Translations under genes and position numbers: made by a program
Notes under the pieces: generated by a model
Told to the model about the DNA's origin: nothing
Seen by the model: the letters and a program-made list of their open reading frames with translations, nothing else
Database searches by the model: none
Part shown: in pieces, positions 16,598 to 26,757 of the stretch
Numbering within the stretch: position 1 is the stretch's first letter
How the letters are laid out: the number at the start of each line of letters is the position of its first letter
NCBI GenBank assembly: GCA_028277745.1
Contig: JANQFR010000010.1
Span: 1-64,000, forward strand
DNA length: 64,000 nucleotides
From: Phycisphaeraceae bacterium
GTDB taxonomy: Bacteria; Planctomycetota; Phycisphaerae; Phycisphaerales; Phycisphaeraceae
Reading direction: 5' to 3'

Positions 16598-19500
16598 ATG
16601 TTAACGCCGTTTGATCCCGCCATGACACAACGCCGCGCCCGGCGTTTGTTGAACGATGTGCTCCGCCCCGCAGTGTTCAGTGATCTCGCACCGCTCGAAG
16701 TCGGGGCGTATCAATGCGCCGAACCGATCAGCTATGACCACGCTGTCAAACAACGCTTCACGCCGGTTGAATTGGGGTGGAGTTGGGGGCCGGTCTGGTC
16801 CACGGCGTGGTTCCGGCTTCGAGGCAAGGCGCCCGCCGGGCTGGGCGACGATTTCCGTGTCCTGTTCGATACGCGCACCGAAGCCCTGTGCTGGTGGGAC
16901 GGCGCGCCTTACCAGGGCGTCGAACTTCACCGCCAGGACATCAAGCTCCCGTCGAGTGTGCGCGCCGGCGATGACATCGAACTGTTTATCGAAGCCGCGT
17001 GCAACCACATGCTGGGCGTCGCCAATGAATACGGCGACGTCGCCCGGATGGGGGAATTGCCGCATACGCAGTCGGGTCGCCTGCGTCAGGCGCACCTTGC
17101 CCGGCGCCACCCGGATCGCGCCGCGATCGTGGTGGAGTTGGAGATGCTGATCAATCTTGCCGACGTCCTGCCCGAAGGCACGCCGCGGCATCGGCGCGTG
17201 AATGAAGCGTTGCGCGACGTTATTACCGTGTTGCGGATCGATCAACTGGACGAAACGCTCCCCGCGGCGCGGGAGTTGATCCGTCAGGTGATGGCCACGC
17301 CCAACGCGGGCGACGCCAACACGGTCCATTGTGTCGGCAACGCGCACATCGACCTGGCCTGGCTCTGGCCGGTGCGTGAGACGAAGCGCAAAGCCTCGCG
17401 GACTTTTTCCACGGTCCTGCGCTACATGGAGCGCCACCCGGGCTATATCTTCATGCAGAGTCAGGCGCAGCTGTACGAGTGGGTGCGCCAGCAATACCCG
17501 GACCTGTTTGAACAGATCCGCGAGCGTGTGAAGGAAGGCCGCTGGGAGGTCGGAGGCGGGACATGGGTTGAACCCGATTGCAACCTTCCGTCCGGCGAAT
17601 CGCTGGCGCGTCAGTTCCTCGTCGGCATCGGGTATTTCGCCAGGCATTTCGGCGTCGAACAAACGTATCTCTGGCAGCCCGATGTTTTCGGGTACTCCGC
17701 GGCCCTGCCGCAGCTGATGCGTCAGGCCGGGCTGGACGTGTTCTTTTCACAGAAGATCAGTTGGAGCCAGTACAACAAGTTCCCGCATCACTCGTTCCGC
17801 TGGGTCGGCATCGACGGCTCTTGCGTGGTGAGCCATTTTTTTCCGGCCGACACCTACATCGGCAACAACCTGCCGGAAGAGCTGCGCCACGGAGATACGA
17901 ACTACCAGCAGTCCGGCCGGTGCCCCGCCTGGCTGCAGGCTTACGGCTGGGGGGACGGAGGCGGCGGGCCGACCGAGGCGATGATCGCCCGGGTCGATCG
18001 CCTGGCGGACTGCGCGGGGCTGCCCCGTGCGGAGCATAGCCGTGTCGATCATTTCGCCGCGGAGTTACTCAAACGCCAGGACGATCTGCCGGAATGGGTC
18101 GGCGAGCTCTACCTCGAACTGCACCGCGGCACTTACACCAGCCAGGCGTTCGCCAAGAAATTCAACCGTTTAGGGGAACGCTTGCTGCAGGATGTGGAGA
18201 TCGCGCAGAGCCTGGGCGCCTTGGCCGGCCGGCCGCGGACCGATGATGAGGCCGTGAAGCTCGATACGCTGTGGAAGCTGCTCCTGCTCAATCAGTTCCA
18301 TGACATCCTGCCGGGCTCGTCCATCGGATGGGTCTACGACGACGCGCGGCGTGACTACCAGACGATCATGGCGGGCGGTGAGGAATTGCTGGGGTTGACG
18401 TTGTCTTGGCCGGAAGGGTGGGGCGATCGCGGAGATGATGATTCACTGGCGGTGCTCAACACCGCGGGCAGCACCCGCTCCGCAGTGATCGAATTGCCCG
18501 ACAATGTTACGTTCCCGTCGCTCCAGATGGGTGAAGCGATCGTCCCCACGCAGAGCGTCACCGGCTTCGGTGGCACGGAACGGAGGATCGCTCGTGTGAC
18601 CGATCTTCCCGCGATGGCCGTGACCACGCTTACGCCCAGTCACACATCCGCCCCGTCGCCTGTAGGCTTGTCGATGGGAGACTTGTGGCTGGAGAACGAG
18701 CATCTCCGTGTTGAGTTCAACGAGTTGGGACAGGTTGTATCACTGATGCACAAGGCGACCGGCCGTGAGTCGATTGCCCCTGATCAAGTCGCTAACCAGC
18801 TCATGCTCTACGAAGACCTACCCGCCGATTTTGACGCATGGGACGTGGACCTGGGCGTCCAGGACAAGGGCGTCCCGGTCACGACGCGGACCGAGCATGT
18901 CGTCGTCGAGCGCGGCCCGGTCCGTGGGGCGATCGAGTTCCGGCGGCCGCTCGGCAAGGCCAGTCACATCGTGCAGCGTGTGCAACTGGCGGCGGGCGGC
19001 CGGTATGTGGAGTTTGCGACGCACGTGGACTGGCGCGAATCGCACCAGTGGCTGCGCGTTTTACACGCCATCGACGCCCACGCGGATTACGCGACGTACG
19101 AGATCCAATTTGGCTGTCTGCGTCGTCCGAATCATTTCAATACGTCATGGGACTACGCACGCTTCGAGGTCGCGGCCCAGCGGTGGATGGACCTGAGCGA
19201 ACCCGGGTTTGGCGTGACGATGCTGAACGATTGTAAGTACGGCCACTCATGCCGCGGCAACGTGATGGGGTTGTCCCTGCTGCGGTCCACCAAGAGTCCC
19301 GACCCCAACGCCGACATGGGGCCGCATGAATTCCGCTACGCGCTGATGCCCCACGGCGGCTTCGATCCCGCGGACGCGGTCGCGACGGCCGAGTCGATGA
19401 ACCAGCCGCCGCGTGTGTTGGCGCGTCCCGGCCATCCGGACAGGAAAACAATCGCTGAAGTCCCCGCCCGGTGCGGCGTGGTCATAGATACGATCAAGCC

Positions 19501-19720
19501 CGCTGAAGATGGCGATGGCTTGATCATGCGTCTGTATGAGTGCCGTGGTGCGCGAGCCGCATGTGACCTGAAAATTCATCCGGCGGTGACCAACGTTGAA
19601 GAGACGAACCTGCTCGAACAAACCTCCAACGTTCGCCGGCTTGACTGCGTCGGCGGCGCCGTACGGCTGAACCTGCGGCCGTTCCAGGTCCTGACCCTGC
19701 GGCTAAGGACCAATGCGTGA
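16598..19720 (+). CDS. Alpha-mannosidase, glycoside hydrolase family 38
   Basis: A 1040-residue GH38 enzyme that removes alpha-linked mannose from glycans. The zinc-binding and catalytic motifs are intact: GNAHIDLAWLWPVRET with H250 and D252, WQPDVFGYSAALPQLM with the nucleophile D362, and NQFHDILPGSSIGWVYDD with H568. The N-terminal beta domain, the central GH38 domain with helical bundle and the long C-terminal beta domain are all in the expected order, and length is normal. No signal peptide is seen, which suggests action on imported oligosaccharides in the cytoplasm. It follows a GntR-type sugar regulator by 27 bases and probably shares its transcript. It ends 61 bases from a convergent lipoprotein gene. 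Confidence 0.95.
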   Translation: MLTPFDPAMTQRRARRLLNDVLRPAVFSDLAPLEVGAYQCAEPISYDHAVKQRFTPVELGWSWGPVWSTAWFRLRGKAPAGLGDDFRVLFDTRTEALCWWDGAPYQGVELHRQDIKLPSSVRAGDDIELFIEAACNHMLGVANEYGDVARMGELPHTQSGRLRQAHLARRHPDRAAIVVELEMLINLADVLPEGTPRHRRVNEALRDVITVLRIDQLDETLPAARELIRQVMATPNAGDANTVHCVGNAHIDLAWLWPVRETKRKASRTFSTVLRYMERHPGYIFMQSQAQLYEWVRQQYPDLFEQIRERVKEGRWEVGGGTWVEPDCNLPSGESLARQFLVGIGYFARHFGVEQTYLWQPDVFGYSAALPQLMRQAGLDVFFSQKISWSQYNKFPHHSFRWVGIDGSCVVSHFFPADTYIGNNLPEELRHGDTNYQQSGRCPAWLQAYGWGDGGGGPTEAMIARVDRLADCAGLPRAEHSRVDHFAAELLKRQDDLPEWVGELYLELHRGTYTSQAFAKKFNRLGERLLQDVEIAQSLGALAGRPRTDDEAVKLDTLWKLLLLNQFHDILPGSSIGWVYDDARRDYQTIMAGGEELLGLTLSWPEGWGDRGDDDSLAVLNTAGSTRSAVIELPDNVTFPSLQMGEAIVPTQSVTGFGGTERRIARVTDLPAMAVTTLTPSHTSAPSPVGLSMGDLWLENEHLRVEFNELGQVVSLMHKATGRESIAPDQVANQLMLYEDLPADFDAWDVDLGVQDKGVPVTTRTEHVVVERGPVRGAIEFRRPLGKASHIVQRVQLAAGGRYVEFATHVDWRESHQWLRVLHAIDAHADYATYEIQFGCLRRPNHFNTSWDYARFEVAAQRWMDLSEPGFGVTMLNDCKYGHSCRGNVMGLSLLRSTKSPDPNADMGPHEFRYALMPHGGFDPADAVATAESMNQPPRVLARPGHPDRKTIAEVPARCGVVIDTIKPAEDGDGLIMRLYECRGARAACDLKIHPAVTNVEETNLLEQTSNVRRLDCVGGAVRLNLRPFQVLTLRLRTNA

Positions 19721-19781
19721 GCAGCCGGTGGTGGGGCATCGGCCAGATGCTGTCAACGGATTGAAGCGGGCGTAGCCTTGC

Positions 19782-21911
19782 TTACGGCTGCCGGCCGAAG
19801 ACCTCGACGTCGGCGATGCGGGCCGTGCCGTCGGCGCCGGGGTCGGTGATCTCCAGCCGCAGGTATCGGGCCGACGCCGGGTCAAACTTGAGGTCGCTCA
19901 GGTCGGCTTCGTTGTCACTCAGGGCGTCGGCGACGGACCAATGCTCGCCGTCTTCGCTGAGCAGCACGCGGAAGGCCCGCGTGTTGAGCGACGGGTCCAT
20001 CCCGGCCTGGCCAGCGTGACGAACCACGCAGCGACTGACCTCGAAGGGCTGGCCGAAGTCAAACACGAGCCATTGATCCGCCTCCCCCTCGGCTTGCCAG
20101 ATAGTGCGTGGCGTACCGTCAATCACACGTTTTGCGTCCGCCGCGCCGTTCGCCGAGGTCACCTTAGTCTGCGCCAGCATCGACAGGTTGAACGGCAGGC
20201 CGTTGGCGCGGTTATACATGTTGAAATAGTGGTCGGCTCGTATGAACTCGACCTCGCCGGGGTAACGCTCCAGTAACTCACGGTACAACTCGAGGATGCG
20301 GTCCGGCTTCATGTTGTGCCAGACCGACATCTGGTAGGCAAGGAACAACGGCGACCGACGGTCCCAGGCATCGAGGCGTTCGGTGATCGACTCGTTGACG
20401 TGATTGTAAGTCCCGGCGTAGGGGATCTGGAGTTTCTCGAAGTAAAGCCGGCCGTTCTCGACGCTCGGCGCGACGTCGGGTGAATCACGGAAATTCTGCA
20501 CGGTCAAGCCGTAGAGGCTCGGGCAGTGCCGCGCATAGGCGGCACGGTGCATGGGGGAGGCCTGGTCCCAGATGGTCACCACGCGGAGGCCCGAGCGTTG
20601 GAGGTAGCGTTCGGTCAATTCGGCGTAGCTGTTCATACGCTGCTGGTTGCGGAGCACCGGGCCGACTACGCCACCCTCTTCATTGAGGGTGTTGTATGGG
20701 ATCAGGTATCCCATGCCCGACGGACCGGTGACAAACGCGTCGGCTGGCGTCGCCTGAGTGTAGTAATAGTTCATCATCACGGGCGCGACGTCGACCAGCC
20801 CGGGGGCGATGGTCCAGTTGAGCGCGACCTTGCCGCGCACGTCACGGGCCTGATCCCAGATCTTTCGCATCGCGCGCTGGACGTATTGGATGTTGTCCCC
20901 GTCGCTGATGTAGATGGCGATGTAGGCCTTGTTTTCAAGCTCGGGCATCGGCGGGACGGGCGGGATGCGGACCGCTTGGTTGATGCCGGCGAAGACGGTG
21001 GCGTTGAGGAAGTAATCGCTGGGGATCGTGCCGATGCCGTGCTTCGAGGCGGCCGAGATGCCCGAGCGTTCGGTGGTGTACCAGCCCAGGGCCACGGCGT
21101 TGCCGGCCTCCATGTCGGCGAAGAATCGGGCCAGGACCCGGTCTTCCTCGGGCTCACGCGGGTCGAGCCAGACCACGGCGCCGCCGACCGCGGCGACAAG
21201 GTCACGGGTGTGGTGCAGGTCGCCGTCGTCGGTCGGCCGGGCGCTGAGGATCACTCGGTGTTCGGCCTTAGGCCAGTACTGTCGGTAGAGGTACGCGTAC
21301 AACTCGGCCGGCTCGGTGAACTTGAGGCGGGTCAGGTCGACGGCCACGGGTAACTCGATGCCGTGATTTCTCAGCCCGGCATAGACCTCCGGTGTCACGG
21401 GGATCGCACCCTCGATCCCCGCGACCGTGCCCGCGAGGTTACGGTAGTGCACGCTGGTCGATGGGTCGTACAACACCACGCCGGTCAACTCGTCAGCATA
21501 CTTCGCGACCAATTCGTACCGGTCCTGCTCGTCGTAGGTCCGCCCTAAATCGAGTTCGGCCCATTCCGCCCAGGTCAGTTCGCCCTCATCGGTGTGGCTG
21601 TCCAGCAGCATGATGCGCGGCTGAGCCTTGTTCACGATCCCCTGCAAGGCGGAGAAGGTGATCTGCTCGTCGGGTGAAAGGGATTGAACCCGAATCGTAT
21701 CGAGCTTCCGGGCCGGCGCCGCGAAAGTCGGCAACGCCTGGCCGGCGGGCCACACGATGCCTTTGGCGTGTTGCTTCACGCTGGTGGGGGCTGTGTCGGG
21801 GTTTGTGCGGTCCCCTTGAAGCATCGGGTCGGCTTGGCAGCCGCCAAGCAACAGGGTCGACAACAGAATGGGGGTGGCCCACACCTGTTTACCAAGATGG
21901 ATGATCCTCAT
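19782..21911 (-). CDS. Lipoprotein with GxGYxYP-type domain and discoidin (F5/8 C) domain
   Basis: A 709-residue protein. The start at 21911 is chosen because it opens a lipoprotein signal (LLSTLLLGGC, lipobox Cys25) with AGGAGA about ten bases upstream; the open frame extends to 22226 but lacks protein character. The middle contains YIAIYISDGDNIQY and GPSGMGYLIPYN, the motif that names the GxGYxYP family of putative glycoside hydrolases (PF14323 with its N-terminal partner PF16216). The last 140 residues form an F5/8 type C fold (AKRVIDGTPRTIWQAEGEAD, RYLRLEITDPG), a carbohydrate-binding module. Export to the outer envelope and action on a polysaccharide are likely; the enzymatic activity of this family is not established. 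Confidence 0.85.
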   Translation of the reverse strand: MRIIHLGKQVWATPILLSTLLLGGCQADPMLQGDRTNPDTAPTSVKQHAKGIVWPAGQALPTFAAPARKLDTIRVQSLSPDEQITFSALQGIVNKAQPRIMLLDSHTDEGELTWAEWAELDLGRTYDEQDRYELVAKYADELTGVVLYDPSTSVHYRNLAGTVAGIEGAIPVTPEVYAGLRNHGIELPVAVDLTRLKFTEPAELYAYLYRQYWPKAEHRVILSARPTDDGDLHHTRDLVAAVGGAVVWLDPREPEEDRVLARFFADMEAGNAVALGWYTTERSGISAASKHGIGTIPSDYFLNATVFAGINQAVRIPPVPPMPELENKAYIAIYISDGDNIQYVQRAMRKIWDQARDVRGKVALNWTIAPGLVDVAPVMMNYYYTQATPADAFVTGPSGMGYLIPYNTLNEEGGVVGPVLRNQQRMNSYAELTERYLQRSGLRVVTIWDQASPMHRAAYARHCPSLYGLTVQNFRDSPDVAPSVENGRLYFEKLQIPYAGTYNHVNESITERLDAWDRRSPLFLAYQMSVWHNMKPDRILELYRELLERYPGEVEFIRADHYFNMYNRANGLPFNLSMLAQTKVTSANGAADAKRVIDGTPRTIWQAEGEADQWLVFDFGQPFEVSRCVVRHAGQAGMDPSLNTRAFRVLLSEDGEHWSVADALSDNEADLSDLKFDPASARYLRLEITDPGADGTARIADVEVFGRQP

Positions 21912-22270
21912 CGATCGGGTTCTCCTGAACAACTGATTTTCAGGTTTCCGCACTCGGACCGCAAAAATGGCGCGGCCGCCGAGGCAAACCCTACCTGTAA
22001 ATCGGCCGCCCGCGTGCGCCGGCGCGTACGCCAAGCGGCATTCTTTTATACGATCAAGACGCAGATGGGCGCGGATTGATGCATTCGGAGGGGGAAATCG
22101 GGGAAATTTTTTGCGATTTAATCGACGCCCGGCATGCCAGAGACGGAGGTCGCGCGCGACACGGCCCGCTCCGGGACTGACCGAGAGACGGGCCGGTGAT
22201 ACGCATCGCGATCGGCGGAAGGCCAACGTCCGTGGGTTAGGTCACGCAAGATGGCTCACGACTCGGCCGC
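21912..22270. other. Intergenic region without a gene
   Basis: This 359-base stretch lies between two minus-strand genes, the giant glycosidase end and the lipoprotein start. It has a TATAAA-like box on the minus strand near 22046-22051 that could belong to the lipoprotein promoter, and an isolated AT-rich patch at 22105-22122. No coding frame, tRNA or clear terminator is visible. Confidence 0.5.
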
Positions 22271-25200
22271 TCAGGGCAGGAGGATGATGTCGGCGACAGC
22301 GGTAGCCTGCTTGGACTGGACGTCGCCGAACCACGCCAGCCAGCCGTGGCGGCCCTCGCCATCGTCCTCGTTGATCGCCAGGTGCAGCCCGAGGTTCTCG
22401 CCGGGGATGACTCGGAACGGCTTGACCCGCTCCCACGGAATCGCGACTTCGTAGGTCCGGCCGCCCGTGCCGTCCTTATGCCGTGTGACGGCGACCATGA
22501 AGTCGTCGATGCGGCCGAGCGGGGCTCCGGGGTCTGCGTCGAGGTACACCTCTGACACCGGGCCTTCAGCGGTCAGGCCGATGCCGTAGTCATATTTGCC
22601 CGCCGGTTCCCGCTGGCTCCGGGCGGGGTCGATCAGCAGTTGGAGCCCGTCCTGTTGCCACATCGCGCGGGCGTTGCCGACCCATACATCATCGGTGACC
22701 ACAACAGCCAGGTAGAGGTATTCGTCGTCCCACGCAACACGGATGGCGCCGGAAAGGTCCGCGTCACCCTTGATGTCCGGGCCCTGCCCCAGGCTGTAGA
22801 CCATGTCGGGGCCTGCGATACTGCGTTCGGCTGTGGCCTGCCACACCGGCTCATCCAGCACGCCGTCGAGCGTCACGCGCGTCTCGCTCCGCCGCGCGGG
22901 GAGGAACCCGGCGACGAACCGCGACTGCTCCAGCCGGCGGCCGTCGCCTTCAACCACTAACGACGAGACCCGATAGATCGTCTTCGGGTCGGTGCTCGAC
23001 AGCGGCACAACCACCTCGGCCGTGTCCATCGAGAGTACGGTTGCCTTGCCGTCGGCCGTAGCGGCAAAGTGCGCCCCGGTTTCGGTCACGTTGTTGGTGT
23101 TGAATTTTCCTTTCTGCTGGCGGACCTCGCCGTCCACCGACAGCGACCAATCGACAAGCTGGTTCTGCTGGCCGTTATTGCGGATGACCAGCCGGACTGC
23201 GGGCGCGCCCTCGTCGGTCGTGGCGGCATACAGCTGCGACTCGAGCCGTCCCTGCACCGGCAGCAGGTATCGCAGTTCCGCGGTGGCGGCCTCGCCGGTC
23301 TCGCGGCGGATCGCGATCGGGACATGCCGGGCGCGCGTCTCAAGCGGCGCCGCGACGGTGAACCGCACGCCGTTGTCGGTGGCCTCACGGGTCACGTCCC
23401 ACATCGGCGGGGCCTCGATTGTCAGCGTATCAGGGGCGGCGTCGACGACGTGGAATACGACGGCGTTGCCCTGAACCGCCGCCGCGGGCGGATCGGCGAC
23501 CACGATCCTTGGATCGGCCAGCGCATCAGGCAGGCTGGCGCCACCGACGCCCTGCAGGATGACCGGATCAGCGGTAAGGCGCAGGGTCAGGCCTTCGCCG
23601 CGGGTGTCAAACTCGCGGATGGCGCCGTCGAGGTAGGTGACGGTCACGGTGTCGAGGCCGCTGAGTGGGACGAACACGTCACGGTCGCCGCCGTCGGCCC
23701 AGAGCACTACGAGTTGGCGAGACTCGACATCCTCGAAGCGGACCGCATGGACGCCGTCATATTCGCGTTGCTCGGCGAAGTCCTTGATCGCGATCGCGTT
23801 GACCATGTTGTAGTAGGCGATTGCGTCGAGCCTCGGGCTGTGCACGCGGTAGCGGGCGTCGAAGGTGTTGTGGCTGTCACCCGCCGACCCCGACGACCGG
23901 CCGCTCGGATCGGGGTACTGGATGGTGAACCACGAGATGTTCTCGCCGCCCTCGGCGAAAAACAGGGCGAATTTGCGGATCAGTGTGTTGGCCACCGTGC
24001 GACGGGTCATGCCCTGACTGTTGAGCCCGATCTCGGTCGACCAGATCGGCTTGCGGTGTCCGTACTTTTCAAACAGCTCGTCGTAGCGATCGAACAGACG
24101 GGTAATGTTGTCGGGCGACTCGTAGGTATGGAAGTCGACGGCGTCGCACCATTGGTGGGCGCCCTCAACGAAGTAGTCTTCGATGGGGCCTATCGACGAT
24201 CCAAGCACGAAGATGTCGGGGTCGATCTCCTTGACGGCTTCATACATGATGCGGTAGGCGGCGGTGTTGCGTCGGGCGTTCTCTTCGCCGCCGCGGGGCT
24301 CGTTGCCGAGGAAGATCATCATGTGGTCGCCGCCGTATTTCTCGATCATGCGGGCGACGCCCTTGCGCAGAACCTCTTCGGTGTAGTCCTGCCAGTTGTG
24401 TCGCTTGTGCTCGATCCAGCCGACCGGGGTGCCGAACAGCACGCCCATGTCGAGGTCGCGGATCATCTCCGCCAGCGGGGCGTGCGGCTTGTAGGGCGGC
24501 TTGGCCGACCAACCGCTCCACACGCCGGCGACCCGGACGCCCAGCCGATTCGTCAGCAGCACATACTCCCGGATGCGGTTGTCCCAGTTGCGGCTGGTGA
24601 AGGGGATCTCCCGCCAGGGGTACTGGTTGGCGACCGCTTCAGGGAGGATCGCGTACGATCGGAAGTCGCTGGCGACACCACCGTCGCGCCGGGGCAGCGA
24701 TGCGTGGACCTCATAGTACCTTCCGATCTCGTTGGGATAGCCATCGAGGTCGAACGTGGTTTCATAGACCCAGAGGCCTTTATCGGTCTGCCCGTCTGGT
24801 TCGAGCTCGGCGGTGCGGGCTTGGCCCTGGTCGACGCCCCAGTAGTCGCGGACGACGTAGGTCGCGACCCGCTGTTCGCTCGTCAGCGGCTGGTGGGCCT
24901 GCACGCGCACGGAGAGGACGCGGTCGTCCTCGGGGTAGAGCAGGTTGCCCAGTCGTTCGTGGCGGATGACCCAGCGTTCGACCGGGTTGGCGTCGGGGTC
25001 CTCCTCGGCGAGGAACCGCGCGCGCAGCCCGTCGGCCTGGAAGGCGCCGGTCGCTTTGGACATGGTCAAGACGTAGCGCGCGCCGACGGTCCCACGGGGA
25101 AGGCTGACGGTTTCGGAGAGGGCCCGCCAGCCGTTGCGGCCGTACACGGTGGCCAGCGTGTGCCCGCGGAGGACCTGGCCCCTGGCGTCGAGGGCCTCGA

Positions 25201-26587
25201 ACCGCACGTTCACCGCGAACGAGTTGTCGGGAGAGACGAGGTCACTGCGGATGGCGGCTTCGACCTGCCACAGGCCCGGGGCGGCGTTGAAAACGCGGGA
25301 GCGGGCGTAGGTCTTCACGTTCACGTTAGATTCAGTCCGCTCGATGAGCAGGGCGCCTTCACCGGCAAATGTTTCGGCGTCGGTGCGGGTCACGTCGCCG
25401 GCGATCTGCCATTCGGCCAGGGCGTCGGCCGCTTCGAAGTCGGCGACGAACTCCTCGGCGTTGCCGCCCGGCAGGTCGCCCTCTAACTCGACGGCGGCGA
25501 TCTCGAAGCTTGGCTTACGATCCTTTGTCGACGATGGCCCGATCAGGATCGCCAAATACCTTGGTGCGCCGTGCCACTTGCGGTCCTTCGCTCCTCCCCA
25601 AGACTCGCGGCCGACGATCCGGTCAACCGGCACCTCGATCGTCTGCCACTTCCCGTCGGGCGTGAAGGCAAACCCGCCCGCCTGGTGAGTCTGGCCTGTC
25701 TCGTCGCCGACACGGAGGGAGAACCGTGTGACGTTGTCTGACCGCATGCGAAGACGAAGCGTCTCGAAGCTCCGCAACGGCTCGGCGTGCAGCGGGCGAC
25801 GAACCTCGGCGTAAGCCCCGCCCCCGGTGAAGTCGGTGTCGAGGCGCAGGGCAACGCCGCCGTCGGGTCCACCGTCGGGCAGCACGGTCATCTCGCCTTT
25901 AGCTCCGGGGAACTCCTCGCCGAGCCCGCGCTGCCAACCACGCGCCATCGGCACGCGGCGCCAGGCGATCGTCGAGGTCGCCTCGGTCTTAAGCTCAGCC
26001 GGCTCGGCCTCCGCGCCGGCGACGTCCAGCCTCACATCACGGAGCCACAGGGTGCCGGTTCGCTTGTCGGCGGAGGGCCCGGCGAGGATGACGAAGCTTG
26101 TGACCGGCGAGTCGAGCTGACCGTTCTTCTCGTTTCCCCAATGCTGGTAGCCAGTGACGCCCCGCACCGCGTCGGGTGTGCCGCGGCGCTCGAAAAAACG
26201 TTGGACGGGGAAGACGATCCGCTGCCATTCGTTGCTGTCCTCGATGCGAAGACGGAACTGGTGGCACTCGCCGCCCGCCTCGACAAGCCGGAGCGCAACG
26301 GCCGATCGGCCCGGCGCGCGGACCTCAAAGGAGACAACGTTGACTTTCTGCCTGCCGGTGGAGCGGGCGGCTTGGACATACTTGCCGCCCTTATTGAAAT
26401 CACCGTGCAAGCGTAGGGCCTGACCGTCGGCTGTGAGCTCGCCGACCGCCCCGGGGAACTCAGGCCCGTTGCCAAAAGCCCAGCCCTCAGCCGGATTAGT
26501 GGGATCGATCAGCGTCCGCGTCTCTGCGGCGGATACTGCGGTTGGGATGGTCAGCAGGCAAAGAGCGGCGATAAGAATCTTGCACAT
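22271..26587 (-). CDS. Giant secreted clan GH-A glycoside hydrolase-like protein, paralogue of 6858-11291
   Basis: A 1438-residue paralogue of the first giant glycosidase with the same module order: signal peptide (MCKILIAALCLLTIPTAVSA), two beta-sandwich modules (GWAFGNGPEFPGAVGEL; SWGGAKDRKWHG in the second), a third sandwich, a TIM-barrel region with FLGNEP (E763) and WSTEIGLNSQG (E852) as likely catalytic pair, and a C-terminal CBM9-like domain (VTLDGVLDEPVW, YLYLAVVVTDD). The catalytic glutamates are 89 residues apart in both paralogues. The ATG at 26587 has GGAG about 8 bases upstream; a GTG at 26599 is an alternative. It is divergent from a GntR regulator that heads a PEP-CTERM and pseudopilin operon. 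Substrate unknown, presumably a polysaccharide backbone. Confidence 0.85.
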   Translation of the reverse strand: MCKILIAALCLLTIPTAVSAAETRTLIDPTNPAEGWAFGNGPEFPGAVGELTADGQALRLHGDFNKGGKYVQAARSTGRQKVNVVSFEVRAPGRSAVALRLVEAGGECHQFRLRIEDSNEWQRIVFPVQRFFERRGTPDAVRGVTGYQHWGNEKNGQLDSPVTSFVILAGPSADKRTGTLWLRDVRLDVAGAEAEPAELKTEATSTIAWRRVPMARGWQRGLGEEFPGAKGEMTVLPDGGPDGGVALRLDTDFTGGGAYAEVRRPLHAEPLRSFETLRLRMRSDNVTRFSLRVGDETGQTHQAGGFAFTPDGKWQTIEVPVDRIVGRESWGGAKDRKWHGAPRYLAILIGPSSTKDRKPSFEIAAVELEGDLPGGNAEEFVADFEAADALAEWQIAGDVTRTDAETFAGEGALLIERTESNVNVKTYARSRVFNAAPGLWQVEAAIRSDLVSPDNSFAVNVRFEALDARGQVLRGHTLATVYGRNGWRALSETVSLPRGTVGARYVLTMSKATGAFQADGLRARFLAEEDPDANPVERWVIRHERLGNLLYPEDDRVLSVRVQAHQPLTSEQRVATYVVRDYWGVDQGQARTAELEPDGQTDKGLWVYETTFDLDGYPNEIGRYYEVHASLPRRDGGVASDFRSYAILPEAVANQYPWREIPFTSRNWDNRIREYVLLTNRLGVRVAGVWSGWSAKPPYKPHAPLAEMIRDLDMGVLFGTPVGWIEHKRHNWQDYTEEVLRKGVARMIEKYGGDHMMIFLGNEPRGGEENARRNTAAYRIMYEAVKEIDPDIFVLGSSIGPIEDYFVEGAHQWCDAVDFHTYESPDNITRLFDRYDELFEKYGHRKPIWSTEIGLNSQGMTRRTVANTLIRKFALFFAEGGENISWFTIQYPDPSGRSSGSAGDSHNTFDARYRVHSPRLDAIAYYNMVNAIAIKDFAEQREYDGVHAVRFEDVESRQLVVLWADGGDRDVFVPLSGLDTVTVTYLDGAIREFDTRGEGLTLRLTADPVILQGVGGASLPDALADPRIVVADPPAAAVQGNAVVFHVVDAAPDTLTIEAPPMWDVTREATDNGVRFTVAAPLETRARHVPIAIRRETGEAATAELRYLLPVQGRLESQLYAATTDEGAPAVRLVIRNNGQQNQLVDWSLSVDGEVRQQKGKFNTNNVTETGAHFAATADGKATVLSMDTAEVVVPLSSTDPKTIYRVSSLVVEGDGRRLEQSRFVAGFLPARRSETRVTLDGVLDEPVWQATAERSIAGPDMVYSLGQGPDIKGDADLSGAIRVAWDDEYLYLAVVVTDDVWVGNARAMWQQDGLQLLIDPARSQREPAGKYDYGIGLTAEGPVSEVYLDADPGAPLGRIDDFMVAVTRHKDGTGGRTYEVAIPWERVKPFRVIPGENLGLHLAINEDDGEGRHGWLAWFGDVQSKQATAVADIILLP

Positions 26588-26757
26588 GACGAGCTCCACA
26601 GGAGTCTAAAGGCGTAACAAACAGGTAAGTCGCTAGTAGAATACCAAAAAAAAGTGTATAATTATCAGGGTCGCATAATAAAAATGTACTCACTGGGTGT
26701 ATTCTGTCAGTACACAGCTGGTCTAGTGCATCATTTTCAAGACGTCTGAGTTCTTAA
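26588..26757. promoter_or_regulatory. Divergent AT-rich promoter region with inverted repeats
   Basis: A consensus plus-strand -10 box TATAAT lies at 26657-26662. Two overlapping inverted repeats share one centre: TGTACT (26685-26690) with AGTACA (26709-26714), and GTGTA (26697-26701) with TACAC (26711-26715). The region separates the giant glycosidase from the GntR regulator, so these are plausible operators for coordinated control of both directions. Confidence 0.5.

Noticed and set aside
21912..22226. N-terminal extension of the GxGYxYP lipoprotein frame
   Set aside because: The lipobox start at 21911 with AGGAGA is better, and the extension is Arg-rich and non-protein-like.
23069..25486. 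An 805-codon open frame antisense to the second giant glycosidase
   Set aside because: It lies wholly inside a gene with signal peptide, catalytic motifs and paralogue. Long antisense frames arise from strong G/C at third codon positions, and this one has no recognisable motif.
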